A stretch of 64,000 nt of DNA from Nitrosopumilus sp. K4 (GTDB lineage Archaea > Thermoproteota > Nitrososphaeria > Nitrososphaerales > Nitrosopumilaceae): positions 1,094,164 to 1,158,163 of the forward strand of contig NZ_CP067007.1 of the NCBI RefSeq assembly GCF_018128925.1. The letters run 5' to 3'. The translations under genes were made by a program, and so were the position numbers. The notes under the pieces are model-generated. The model did no database searches. It had not been told where the DNA came from and was given only the letters and a program-made list of their open reading frames with translations. Below are positions 42,362-50,195 of this stretch, in pieces (within the stretch, counting starts at the first letter, position 1; every line of letters begins with the position of its first letter).

Positions 42362-43432
42362 TCAGAGTTTGACAACAGTATCAATCAACTTATGAAGTTC
42401 TTGTGCGACCTTGCTTTTCATCTGGTACAATTTTTCATATTTCTCTGCAATTTCTTCTTGCTTATCAATATCATAATCCCCTGTATTATTAATTGGGATA
42501 TCTACAACCACACTTTGTAAATTGATTTTTCCTAATTTTTTGGTAAAACTATAACCCAGTTTTCTTACTTCCTTCTCCAATACATATTTCATGTAAATTG
42601 GATCAATTTTTCCAACTAATGATTTTTTGATTTTTAATACTCTATGATCTTCATTGGTGGAGAAAACACCTTCTCTGAAAAAGAATTTACCTACGGAACC
42701 GTTTCGATTCCATGTCAAACAATCACTATAATATTTTATGTTTGGAAGTTTTTTGATATGTCCTAACACCATACTTCCTGATTTGGAACATCCATAAACT
42801 GGGATTTTTCCTTTATTGTCATTACACAATCTTTTTGTCATTCCTGAGTTAGTTTCAGGGAAATCAAAAAGAGTTGAAACTTCGACAGATTTTTTCTTAT
42901 AATTGTCATTTATTTCCAAGAGTGCATTTTCAAATTCATCTCGCTGTTGTCTTAATTGCTCTTTCAGTTTTTTTAGTGAGTTGTATTTTTTTACAAGTCG
43001 TAATTGCTCGTCCTCATCAAATTCACCAGTTGCTTTAACTGGGATTTCTACATTAATCACAGTCATGTTTGATAATGATGAACGTAAAGTGCGATCAAAT
43101 CCCAATTCGTATTTCTTGATTTCTAGTTGATGTACAAGATATTCTGGAAGTATATTGGAATCAAGGATTTCAATCACACCACAATGATCGGTATTTCCAA
43201 ATTTTTCCCCTTTATGCTTTACATTAAATTCAAAATTTCCATCTATCCCCCATAAGACATAATCATTATTGAAATTCTTGATATTTGAGGTATCCTTGTA
43301 TCCCATAGGAACAAAGACATTAGCACTGTAAATTGGAATTTTTCCTGTGCTTTGAAAGACTTCGCTTAGAAGCACTCGTTTACCTATACTTAGTTTGAAC
43401 AGGGATTCATCATTTAGGGAAACTTCTTTCAT
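42362..43432 (-). CDS. Specificity (S) subunit of a restriction-modification system
   Basis: The 356-residue product has two target-recognition domains (about residues 1-140 and 180-320), each ended by a coiled-coil spacer (VKKYNSLKKLKEQLRQQRDEF and EKYEKLYQMKSKVAQELHKL), the S-subunit architecture in which each half reads part of a split site. Conserved phrases include KIPIYSANV and KIPVYGCSKSG. It overlaps the methyltransferase gene by four bases (ATGA), so the two are translated together. At 356 residues it is close to the length of BcgI B-type subunits. Confidence 0.88.
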   Translation of the reverse strand: MKEVSLNDESLFKLSIGKRVLLSEVFQSTGKIPIYSANVFVPMGYKDTSNIKNFNNDYVLWGIDGNFEFNVKHKGEKFGNTDHCGVIEILDSNILPEYLVHQLEIKKYELGFDRTLRSSLSNMTVINVEIPVKATGEFDEDEQLRLVKKYNSLKKLKEQLRQQRDEFENALLEINDNYKKKSVEVSTLFDFPETNSGMTKRLCNDNKGKIPVYGCSKSGSMVLGHIKKLPNIKYYSDCLTWNRNGSVGKFFFREGVFSTNEDHRVLKIKKSLVGKIDPIYMKYVLEKEVRKLGYSFTKKLGKINLQSVVVDIPINNTGDYDIDKQEEIAEKYEKLYQMKSKVAQELHKLIDTVVKL

Positions 43433-45651
43433 TGGAATTGACCTAACTCTTTAGTTAATTCATTGATTTTTGTTGCAACTTCTTGTGTTTTCTCTACAAA
43501 TTCCTCTAGAGTTAAAACAGTCTCTTCTTCTTCAATGCCTAATTCAATTTTTTCATCTTTTGACCACCATCTATCTACAGCCCAATGTTGCTCAGGATCA
43601 AATTTCTCTATTGGTTGAATTTTGCATCTTTTATCATCAGTGGGGAATGTACTTCTTATACCCTTAAATTGATTGAAAAGAGGCACCATAGTTTCTAAGT
43701 CATTTTCATCAATTTGGAACCTATTAACATCCAACGTTTCTCCTATATCACTGACCAAATAAGTAAACACAGGTGTTGTCTGTTCATTTTTGTGTCTTTC
43801 ATCATGTGACTCGTTTGGTTTTTTGGTTATGCATAAAATGTATGTCTTTTTAGGAGTAGTGTAAAATGCATTAATCGGGAGTGAAATTATTCCGTCTATA
43901 ATACATTCATCTCTTACAAATGCACGTAACTTACTTTCATTTCTGTTGAGAATTCCATCAGGAATAATCACAAATGCTTTTTTGTCTGGCTTCAAACTAT
44001 TGATTATCCATTCCAAAAATAGGCTTTCCACTCCTAAAGCGTTAATTTTATAAAATTTTTTGAGTGTTGCATTATTTTTTATTGCAGTTTTGTAATTACT
44101 GCTACCACTCGTTACATAGGGTGGATTAGTAAGAATCAGATCATACTTGTCATACTCTGTTTGTGCCAATGTTCCAAGAATAGTATTTGTTATGAGATTC
44201 ATTGTAGAGTTAAATAAATTCGAGAATTCTTTTGCCATTGCATCATTTTTCTTCAATAATTCAGACAGAAAAATCAACATGTTGGCTTTGGCTAGAATTA
44301 TGGTGAGTTGTTCTTCTTTCTCAAAACCTTTATCGAAACCAGAAAACTCAAGTCTAGGTATGATCTTGTTTCCTGTTATTTTGTAGTAAAAATTGACCCC
44401 GTCATCCAAAGTTTTCATTGGTTCAAGAATAAAACCGCCAACTCCACATGCTGGATCGCAAACTTTGGAGTCTTTATCTAATTTTTCAATATCTGACATC
44501 TTTATCATTGCATCTACAATATTTCTAGGAGTGAAATATTGCCCCCAATTTTTTTTACTAATGCTTTCTTTCATAAATTGTTCAAAAACCTTAGATTTGA
44601 AATCGGGATTGATATTCTTCATTTCTCCAAATGTGTTAAATCGTTTTAAGATTTTGTAAAAAGCGTCACTGTGCTCTGGAACTGTAGGATTAAGAACAGT
44701 TCCATTTATGATTGTGGTGTTATCAATCGTGGATGGTGGAAACATTTCTTTAAGATATGGTCTTACATTTTTTGTGTAATTCATGAATGCTTTAGCAGGA
44801 TCTAACGCAAAAATATCTTTGAAATTAACTTTATTTCCACTATTATCTTCTGTTAAAATATTGAGATCACTTAGATATTTGAATATGAATAACTCAACGA
44901 ATGTATAAAGACATTTTTCAGGCGTTGCACCACTTACCGACCATACATCTTGCCAAATTTGTTTTGCTAGTTTTGTAGGGTCTATTTGAATATCATCTAC
45001 AATTTTTGAATTTTTTGGTGAAAGTATATTTCTAATTTTTTCTACATCTTCCAAAGTTTGTTTTGTATTGGATGTTAATTTTTTGACATCTAATTCATCT
45101 GTCTTTTGATTAATAGCAAATTTGTTTGTGAATGGTTTGTCTGTTGTATCTATGATTATGGAATAACTTCTTTTTGCTTTGGTTGTTCTATCCTCATATT
45201 CGGTTATTTTGTTTTTTTGTTTGGGGTTAAACCAGATGTAAGAATTATTATCCGTTGCAATGCCTATTTCAGCATTTAGTATCTGACATACATCATTACA
45301 TTCTTCGATAGCATTTTTTTTATCTGCTTCCGTCTTAAATTTACCATCGTCCTTGTGTTCCAATATGCAAATAGTTTTGATTTTCTTTTTGTTTCTCCTA
45401 TCAACCAATAAACCATCAGGTTTACGGGTTTCATATTTTTTGTAATCTTTATTTGGAATGATTTTATTTTTTTTTAATTGTTTTAGAGTGGTGTTTCCTA
45501 ATAGATAGTATTCATAATTACCTATGCGTAATCCATGTCCATCAGGATATTTTGTATTTAGTTCTTCACTCACAGATACATTACCAATATCATGTTGAGA
45601 TGTCCCTTTTAAAATACAGCGATCTTTCCTTACGGATAGATTGGTTAGCAT
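43429..45651 (-). CDS. Fused nuclease and N6-adenine methyltransferase (BcgI A-like, type IIB/IIG)
   Basis: The 740-residue product has an N-terminal PD-(D/E)xK nuclease-like region (KPDGLLVD at 77-84 with Asp79, and ICILEHK with Glu98 and Lys100), a helical linker and an HsdM-like methyltransferase with DPACGVGGF (Asp399) and NPPY (509-512). Nuclease and methyltransferase in one chain plus a separate S subunit, with no helicase (HsdR) gene anywhere nearby, is the layout of BcgI-type enzymes that cut on both sides of a bipartite site. Confidence 0.8.
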   Translation of the reverse strand: MLTNLSVRKDRCILKGTSQHDIGNVSVSEELNTKYPDGHGLRIGNYEYYLLGNTTLKQLKKNKIIPNKDYKKYETRKPDGLLVDRRNKKKIKTICILEHKDDGKFKTEADKKNAIEECNDVCQILNAEIGIATDNNSYIWFNPKQKNKITEYEDRTTKAKRSYSIIIDTTDKPFTNKFAINQKTDELDVKKLTSNTKQTLEDVEKIRNILSPKNSKIVDDIQIDPTKLAKQIWQDVWSVSGATPEKCLYTFVELFIFKYLSDLNILTEDNSGNKVNFKDIFALDPAKAFMNYTKNVRPYLKEMFPPSTIDNTTIINGTVLNPTVPEHSDAFYKILKRFNTFGEMKNINPDFKSKVFEQFMKESISKKNWGQYFTPRNIVDAMIKMSDIEKLDKDSKVCDPACGVGGFILEPMKTLDDGVNFYYKITGNKIIPRLEFSGFDKGFEKEEQLTIILAKANMLIFLSELLKKNDAMAKEFSNLFNSTMNLITNTILGTLAQTEYDKYDLILTNPPYVTSGSSNYKTAIKNNATLKKFYKINALGVESLFLEWIINSLKPDKKAFVIIPDGILNRNESKLRAFVRDECIIDGIISLPINAFYTTPKKTYILCITKKPNESHDERHKNEQTTPVFTYLVSDIGETLDVNRFQIDENDLETMVPLFNQFKGIRSTFPTDDKRCKIQPIEKFDPEQHWAVDRWWSKDEKIELGIEEEETVLTLEEFVEKTQEVATKINELTKELGQFQ

Positions 45652-45652
45652 A

Positions 45653-45841
45653 CTAACTTTCCCACTTTTCTATGATTGCTCGTTTTTTCCCTTTTTGTTC
45701 TTCAATTTTCCACACTAGTAAATCACCTACATCTACTTCCAATTGTTCTGCAATATCTTCTGGTATTGTAGCCCTAACTGATTTAGAATTTGTTGATGCT
45801 CTAGCAACTTTAGAAAGTGAAGGCATTACTGATTTCATCAT
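45653..45841 (-). CDS. AbrB/SpoVT-type DNA-binding regulator
   Basis: The 62-residue product has the swapped-hairpin motif of AbrB/MazE proteins: SVRATIPEDIAEQLEVDVGD followed by LLVWKIEE. It is the first gene of the restriction-modification operon; its stop lies one base from the nuclease-methyltransferase start. It probably controls the operon (a C-protein-like role) and may recognise the ATTACCTA repeats just upstream. An antitoxin role is the alternative, but no toxin gene is paired with it. Confidence 0.8.
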   Translation of the reverse strand: MMKSVMPSLSKVARASTNSKSVRATIPEDIAEQLEVDVGDLLVWKIEEQKGKKRAIIEKWES

Positions 45842-45842
45842 A

Positions 45843-45939
45843 ATTACCTATATTACTATGTAGTCGATCTATTAAACATTACCTAATTAGAATAAATAGT
45901 AAGAATAGTAAAAGTAATGTTTATTACCTAAATTACCTA
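45843..45939 (+). promoter_or_regulatory. Four ATTACCTA repeats in the divergent promoter
   Basis: Identical octamers at 45843, 45878, 45923 and 45932, all in the same orientation, in the 108 bp between the AbrB-type gene and the transposase gene. The last two are nine bases apart. They look like binding sites that could set expression of both restriction system and transposase. Confidence 0.65.
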
Positions 45940-45949
45940 TATAGTAATT

Positions 45950-47293
45950 ATGACAGAATTACGAAAAGAGAAAGCAATTCAAATCTTCTCTACTCAATCA
46001 GTTAGAAAAATTACAAAAAATAACTATGTGGTTATGTCACAATCCAGTAACAGAGAATACATTGTTAGAAAACTATCTAATGCAGATATTTGGACATGCG
46101 AATGTCCTGACTTCACATATAGATTAACCCGAAAAGATGACAAACATTGTAAGCACATAATCAGTGTACAGATACTACAGAATTCCATAAATGATGAAAA
46201 CAAGATTGAGAGAATAGAAAGACCAAAGATATGCCCCAAATGCTATTCAACTTCCATAGTCAAAAATGGATTACGAAAAGTGAATAATGGAATAAAGAGA
46301 CAAAGATATGCATGCAAGCAATGTTCCTACAAGTTTGTCTTAGGTGAAAATGGATTTTCCAAAGTAAGTTCTGATCCAAAAATCATTACTGAATCAATAA
46401 ACCTCTACATGTCTGGAATGTCTTTTAGAAATATTTCAAGACATATCCAAATGACACACGATCAAGTGATTAGTCATACTGCAATCTACAACTGGTTCAA
46501 AAAATACATGGGAATAATCCGAGAACATGTTGATTCCATCATGCCACAAACTAGCGATGTTTGGTCATTAGATGAGATGATGCTAAATGTCAAAAATACT
46601 GAAAAGCATGGCAAGGGATTCTATGACTGGTTATGGACTATAATTGATCCACATACTAGATTTGTCCTTGCAACAGAAGTCTCAAAAAAGCGAGAAATCA
46701 TTGATGCAAAAAACATCATCAGAAAGGGAAAGAAAACCACATCAGTAAAACCAAACTATGTAATCACAGACTCCCTTCATTCCTATGAGAAGGCAATCAG
46801 ACATGAACTTGATGCAAGGGTCACAGCCCACATCAAGACAAAATCACTTTCTGACGGATTCCAAAACAGACCAATTGAGAGATATCATAACGAGATAAGA
46901 GAGAAACTAAAGGCTAGACGTGGACTGGGAAATGACAAGTCAGCAGAAGAGTTTTGCGAGGCATATAGAGTCTATCACAACTTTGTAAGACCACATACAG
47001 GACTGCCAGACAACATCACTCCTGCACAAGCCTCAGGTATTGACCTTGACTTGGGAGAGGACAAAATCAGGGAACTAATCTCACAAAGCACAGAACAGAA
47101 AAACTTTGCAACCCAGTTAGGAAAACGAATCAAGAAAGTCTCAATCTCAAATGAGGGCGACTGTATCAAGGTGATTCCTAACGGATGGATTGACAAATCA
47201 GTCTGGCGAGAGATAAATGACATTCTAAAACTGAGTGAGTTCAGTTGGCTATCCAATGGTAAGGATAGTTGCTGGATGAAACTACTAGAATAA
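45950..47293 (+). CDS. DDE transposase, IS6-like, with N-terminal SWIM and zinc-ribbon domains
   Basis: The 447-residue product has a SWIM zinc site (WTCECPDF ... HCKHI, about 48-70), a zinc ribbon (CPKCYSTSIVKNG ... CKQCSYKF, about 92-125), a helix-turn-helix region and a DDE catalytic core with Asp208 (WSLDEM), Asp274 (VITDSLHSY) and Glu310 (RPIERYHNEIRE), spacing 65 and 35 as in the IS6/IS240 family. An integration product would normally carry short target duplications, which are not seen. All catalytic residues are intact, so it may be active. Confidence 0.9.
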   Translation: MTELRKEKAIQIFSTQSVRKITKNNYVVMSQSSNREYIVRKLSNADIWTCECPDFTYRLTRKDDKHCKHIISVQILQNSINDENKIERIERPKICPKCYSTSIVKNGLRKVNNGIKRQRYACKQCSYKFVLGENGFSKVSSDPKIITESINLYMSGMSFRNISRHIQMTHDQVISHTAIYNWFKKYMGIIREHVDSIMPQTSDVWSLDEMMLNVKNTEKHGKGFYDWLWTIIDPHTRFVLATEVSKKREIIDAKNIIRKGKKTTSVKPNYVITDSLHSYEKAIRHELDARVTAHIKTKSLSDGFQNRPIERYHNEIREKLKARRGLGNDKSAEEFCEAYRVYHNFVRPHTGLPDNITPAQASGIDLDLGEDKIRELISQSTEQKNFATQLGKRIKKVSISNEGDCIKVIPNGWIDKSVWREINDILKLSEFSWLSNGKDSCWMKLLE

Positions 47294-47324
47294 TCCTAAA
47301 TACCATTTCTTTTTTTATTATTTT

Positions 47325-47459
47325 ATGTATAAAGCAATATGTGTACAATGTAGTTTTCAATTTAGAGGAAAAACCAAAGAAGATTTAGATTCAAAGTTTT
47401 TTCCACATGAAAAAGAGACTGGGCATAAACGTTACAAATGGGATCAAATTATAGAATAA
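47325..47459 (+). CDS. Zinc-finger microprotein (44 aa) inside the transposon
   Basis: The 44-residue product has CVQC (Cys6, Cys9) and later histidines in FFPHEKETGHKRY, a C2H2-like arrangement with a basic end. It begins 32 bp after the transposase stop and ends 16 bp before the right repeat, so it belongs to the mobile unit. Function unknown. Confidence 0.6.
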   Translation: MYKAICVQCSFQFRGKTKEDLDSKFFPHEKETGHKRYKWDQIIE

Positions 47460-47474
47460 TTCCATCTCCCTAAG

Positions 47475-47544
47475 TTAACACCAAATGTCCCTAAATGAAC
47501 AGTCAGAAAAAGTCAGGTAAATCTACCCAAGACTGAACAGTGTC
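47475..47544 (-). repeat. Right terminal inverted repeat (70 bp, perfect)
   Basis: Exact reverse complement of 42271-42340. Its outer part supplies the last ten codons and the stop of the broken PIN-like gene, showing that the repeat was placed into that gene. Confidence 0.95.
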
Positions 47545-47827
47545 TTAAATACATTCTCCTTTCAGCCTTATCCGCAGAATATTTCTCAATCTGTATTGCA
47601 TGAATTCTTGAATTTTCTAAAATGTCTAAGTATGCCGTATAATCTCCTGTAATTAGATTACAACACTTTTCTTCACAAAATCTCCCTATTGTCTTATCTC
47701 CACTTCCTTGTTTTGGTGCTGGTTCTGTTCCAACTTTGTAAATTATCTCATAATCTTCTTCAACTTTTGATTGATTGTCTTTAATCCATCCTAAAGCCTG
47801 TTCATCGATGAGTACTTTGTGAACCAT
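47513..47827 (-). pseudogene. PIN-like (DUF5615-type) nuclease gene, 3' end replaced by transposon repeat
   Basis: The 104-residue frame has a PIN-like start (MVHKVLIDEQALGWIKDNQS), the GDKTIGRFCEEK segment and NLITGDYTAYLDIL with acidic residues expected at the metal site. The last codons after MYL (RHCSVLGRFT) lie inside the right inverted repeat, so the original end was lost; it is found at 42181-42270. As a relative of VapC-type toxins it could be an RNase, but no antitoxin gene is next to it. Confidence 0.7.
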
Positions 47828-47832
47828 TTCTT

Positions 47833-48351
47833 CTAAAACTTCACATCGCCAAATTTTGTATTTTTAACAATAACAAAACCATCTTCCAATTTTACATGAT
47901 TTTGCATTTCGGGGAATTTTTCTTTAATTATCTCATTTGTAATCAGTTTTTTATCTTTTAAAATCTCAACCAACCCTACTATGTCAAATTTTAATCTCAT
48001 CATTTCATTTCGAATATTTTCAATCTGTTCATTTTCAAATTCTGGAGGGATATTATATACACTCAATGCAGGAACAGCTTTAAGATATTCTGATAACATC
48101 TCATCTTCCGATATTCTGTAATAATTGTCTGCTAACCCTGTGGCATGACCCATTAACATCTCAACATGAAGTGATTTCATGTGCTTTTCTGTCATTGTTT
48201 TGAAATATTTTCTAAATCCATGATCTGCCTTAAACTCATGTCTTTTTTCTCCATTTTCTAGAGGTTTTCTAATTCCCTGAGCCCATAATGCTCTTTCAAT
48301 TAACTTTTGACTTTGAATTTTCAGTTTTAATTGCTTTATCTGTTTGGGCAA
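47833..48351 (-). pseudogene. Tyrosine recombinase (integrase), N-terminally truncated
   Basis: The 172-residue frame contains the C-terminal catalytic part: His44-x2-Arg47 in KADHGFRKYF, MGH (His69) in EMLMGHATG and the nucleophile tyrosine in DNYYRI (77 or 78). The core-binding domain and the first catalytic arginine are missing. The start overlaps the helix-turn-helix gene by 56 bp, which places the truncation there. It is the remnant of an integrated plasmid or virus. The PIN gene follows five bases after. Confidence 0.75.
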
Positions 48352-48604
48352 GTAAATCCAAATTCATTTCAATTAATTTATCAAAAGATAGAACAGTTTG
48401 GTGTATTGCAAGTTTTGTTTTTTCTAGTGCATCTTTATCATTTGAAATACCATCTATTGCCTCATGAATGTATTTGTAAACGGTCTTTTTGTCATACTTG
48501 GTTTTATCAATAATGTATGATGGTGAATAGCCTAAAGTAAATAATGTAACAATATTTTTTTTAATTTCTTTTTGTTTTTGAATTTCAGGTCTTCCTTTTC
48601 TCAC
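48296..48604 (-). CDS. Helix-turn-helix protein of the integrated element
   Basis: The 102-residue product has a recombinase/resolvase-like helix-turn-helix (MRKGRPEIQKQKEIKKNIVT, TLGYSPSYIIDKTKYDKKTV) and a helical tail. It may be a copy-control or transcription protein. The gene starts 37 bp from the first of four TTATAGAACTATAA repeats, which are its likely binding sites. Confidence 0.65.
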   Translation of the reverse strand: MRKGRPEIQKQKEIKKNIVTLFTLGYSPSYIIDKTKYDKKTVYKYIHEAIDGISNDKDALEKTKLAIHQTVLSFDKLIEMNLDLLAQTDKAIKTENSKSKVN

Positions 48605-48640
48605 AAAGTTGTATTTTTTTGGAAAAATATAAGAAAATCG

Positions 48641-48726
48641 TTATAGAACTATAAAATTTTGGAGAAAAAATTATAGAACTATAATGAAAAATTATAGAAC
48701 TATAATGAAAAATTATAGAACTATAA
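48641..48726. repeat. Iteron-like array: four copies of TTATAGAACTATAA
   Basis: Near-palindromic 14-mers begin at 48641, 48671, 48692 and 48713 (steps of 30, 21 and 21 bp, i.e. about three and two helical turns). The first and last copies are parts of a 32-bp direct repeat that continues AAATTTTGGAGAAAAAATT. It may be an operator for the helix-turn-helix gene or a plasmid-like origin. Confidence 0.75.
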
Positions 48727-48811
48727 AATTTTGGAGAAAAAATTCCTGTACCATTTTTTCCCATTTAATTCCAAAGTAGATTTTTTTACTCCAACAACAA
48801 AACAAAACCCA

Positions 48812-49003
48812 GTGAACTTCAACTGTGTATTTCCAGATTGTAGCTTTAAACAAAATAATATAGAAGAGAAAGACTTTGTTGATCATCTAAGAGAATCACA
48901 CAAAGATCAAATCAAAGAGATTGCTGAAAAACAAGACATTCCGATTCACATGGCCGAAATGATAACGACATCAAACTCCAAGGTCTTCATAAATTCAGGC
49001 TAG
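48812..49003 (+). CDS. C2H2 zinc-finger protein (63 aa)
   Basis: With the GTG at 48812 the product starts VNFNCVFPDCSFK: Cys-x4-Cys, then His-x4-His in DHLRESHKDQ, followed by a helical tail. An in-frame TTG at 48731 would give 90 residues but its codons lie in the repeat array and look non-coding. The gene is just outside the island; its stop overlaps the convergent gene by four bases. Confidence 0.6.
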   Translation: MNFNCVFPDCSFKQNNIEEKDFVDHLRESHKDQIKEIAEKQDIPIHMAEMITTSNSKVFINSG

Positions 49004-49269
49004 ACAAACTTCTCATACAGCTCACCAAGCATAGAGTTTATCTTCTCGTTTTCATGGTCCCCCCAAGAGTCTGACTTTATCCTGATGTGGATGCCGTGCG
49101 ATTCCAGCTGCGACACAATCTTGGGATACATCATTCCTACAAAAAACGACTTTTTGTCCAAGTGCATCTGGTCTGCCTTGTGCTGAAAATAACTTACCCA
49201 CTCAGACTCTGTGTCCTGAAACGTCTCCAAAATAATTGACTGTATCTTCTCTTCAGTTTCCCTGTCCAT
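49000..49269 (-). CDS. Small acidic helical protein, unknown
   Basis: The 89-residue product (ATG 49269) is mainly helical (RETEEKIQSIILETFQDTES, NEKINSMLGELYEKF) with a central Trp/His segment. No family is recognised. It overlaps the C2H2 gene by four bases at the stops. Confidence 0.55.
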   Translation of the reverse strand: MDRETEEKIQSIILETFQDTESEWVSYFQHKADQMHLDKKSFFVGMMYPKIVSQLESHGIHIRIKSDSWGDHENEKINSMLGELYEKFV

Positions 49270-49304
49270 CAAACTAGAAACAAGAGATCATGCAAAATAA
49301 AGAT

Positions 49305-50168
49305 TCAAGGTATTGCGTGGTTTTTCAAGCTCTTCGATACATTGATCAGCTGCGATTCAAGCTTTTTTGGGCTGGCAACATAAAAGTCGGCATAAAAGTA
49401 CCCGTCGTCTTCGTACAGGCCAGTGTCAACTCCCCGCTCGTGCAGCAAAGACAGGGTGTTTTGCTTTTCTTTATCATCAGAGAATCTCCTCTGGCGGATT
49501 GGCTCTATGTCGCTTTTGACCAAAGAGTATCCATAATAGTCAAAGTTTTTCTGAATCTTTTCCATGTCAAATATTCTCAGTACAGAGAATGCAAAGTACG
49601 GCTCGGAGTTTGATTCCTGTTTCTTTAGCATCTCAAACAGATTGGAAAACGCATGGTGGCCAATGTAGCCAATGCAGCCAGTTGCTATTACCATGTCAAA
49701 TGGCGGCACTTCTTTGATTGGAAGTTCTGTAGAATCAAGGTTTACGCAAATTCCCTTTTTGCACAGGCCCACATCTTCGGAGAATTTCAGTGCAGGCTCT
49801 GAGATGTCTATCTGGTAAAAATCCAGGTTTTCGTTTATTGGAAGGTTTGAAAAAAACTCTTTTGTGTCATCTTTTGTTGGAGGGTTTTTTCTCAAGAAAA
49901 AGTCATCAAGCTCGTACATCTCAAGGCCATACTTCATCAGTGCAGAGTTTATCCCGTAAGAGCTGCCAATGTCAAGTATGTTAATCGGCCTTTGCAGGTC
50001 TTCGCAAAGCTTGTCTGCAATTGCAAGATAAAGGGGCTTTGTCTTGTCAGGTATGCGATACTGGAGTCTCTTCATCTCCTCAAGGTACGCAGTAGGAAAT
50101 TCTCGGGTGTAAATGTTTGAAAAATCCTTTTTTATCTCTAGCTCTTCCATGTGGATAAACGATATCAT
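49305..50168 (-). CDS. Class I SAM-dependent methyltransferase-like protein
   Basis: The 287-residue product has motif I INILDIGSSYGINSALM (about residue 62) and a later DMVIATGCIGYIG (motif-IV-like) with an FSVLRIFD strand. The methyl acceptor is unknown. A second start at ATG 50150 is possible. The aldo/keto reductase gene lies 27 bp upstream on the same strand, suggesting co-expression. Confidence 0.75.
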   Translation of the reverse strand: MISFIHMEELEIKKDFSNIYTREFPTAYLEEMKRLQYRIPDKTKPLYLAIADKLCEDLQRPINILDIGSSYGINSALMKYGLEMYELDDFFLRKNPPTKDDTKEFFSNLPINENLDFYQIDISEPALKFSEDVGLCKKGICVNLDSTELPIKEVPPFDMVIATGCIGYIGHHAFSNLFEMLKKQESNSEPYFAFSVLRIFDMEKIQKNFDYYGYSLVKSDIEPIRQRRFSDDKEKQNTLSLLHERGVDTGLYEDDGYFYADFYVASPKKLESQLINVSKSLKNHAIP

Positions 50169-50195
50169 ACCACCCGTTATAAAACCACCGGGAGG

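Larger units (their letters stand above)
42271..47544. mobile_element. 5,274-bp transposon-like unit with BcgI-type restriction-modification cargo
   Basis: Perfect inverted repeats of 70 bp (42271-42340 and 47475-47544; about 81 bp with two mismatches) bound this segment. Genes fill it to within about ten bases of the repeats: specificity subunit, nuclease-methyltransferase and AbrB-type regulator on the minus strand, then transposase and a small zinc protein on the plus strand. The unit sits inside a PIN-like gene. No target-site duplication is visible at either end. Confidence 0.8.

Noticed and set aside
42362-45651. Ordinary type I restriction system with HsdR missing
   Set aside because: The nuclease-like region is already fused to the methyltransferase and no helicase fragment remains, so loss of HsdR is not required.
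42251-47560. Target-site duplication of the transposon
   Set aside because: Bases before 42271 (AAATTTGAC) and after 47544 (TTAAATACA) show no shared direct repeat of 2-9 bp, also when the boundary is moved by one base.
48641-48745. Possible CRISPR array
   Set aside because: Repeats are 14 bp, spacers of 7-16 bp are nearly identical, and no cas gene is present; iterons or operators fit better.
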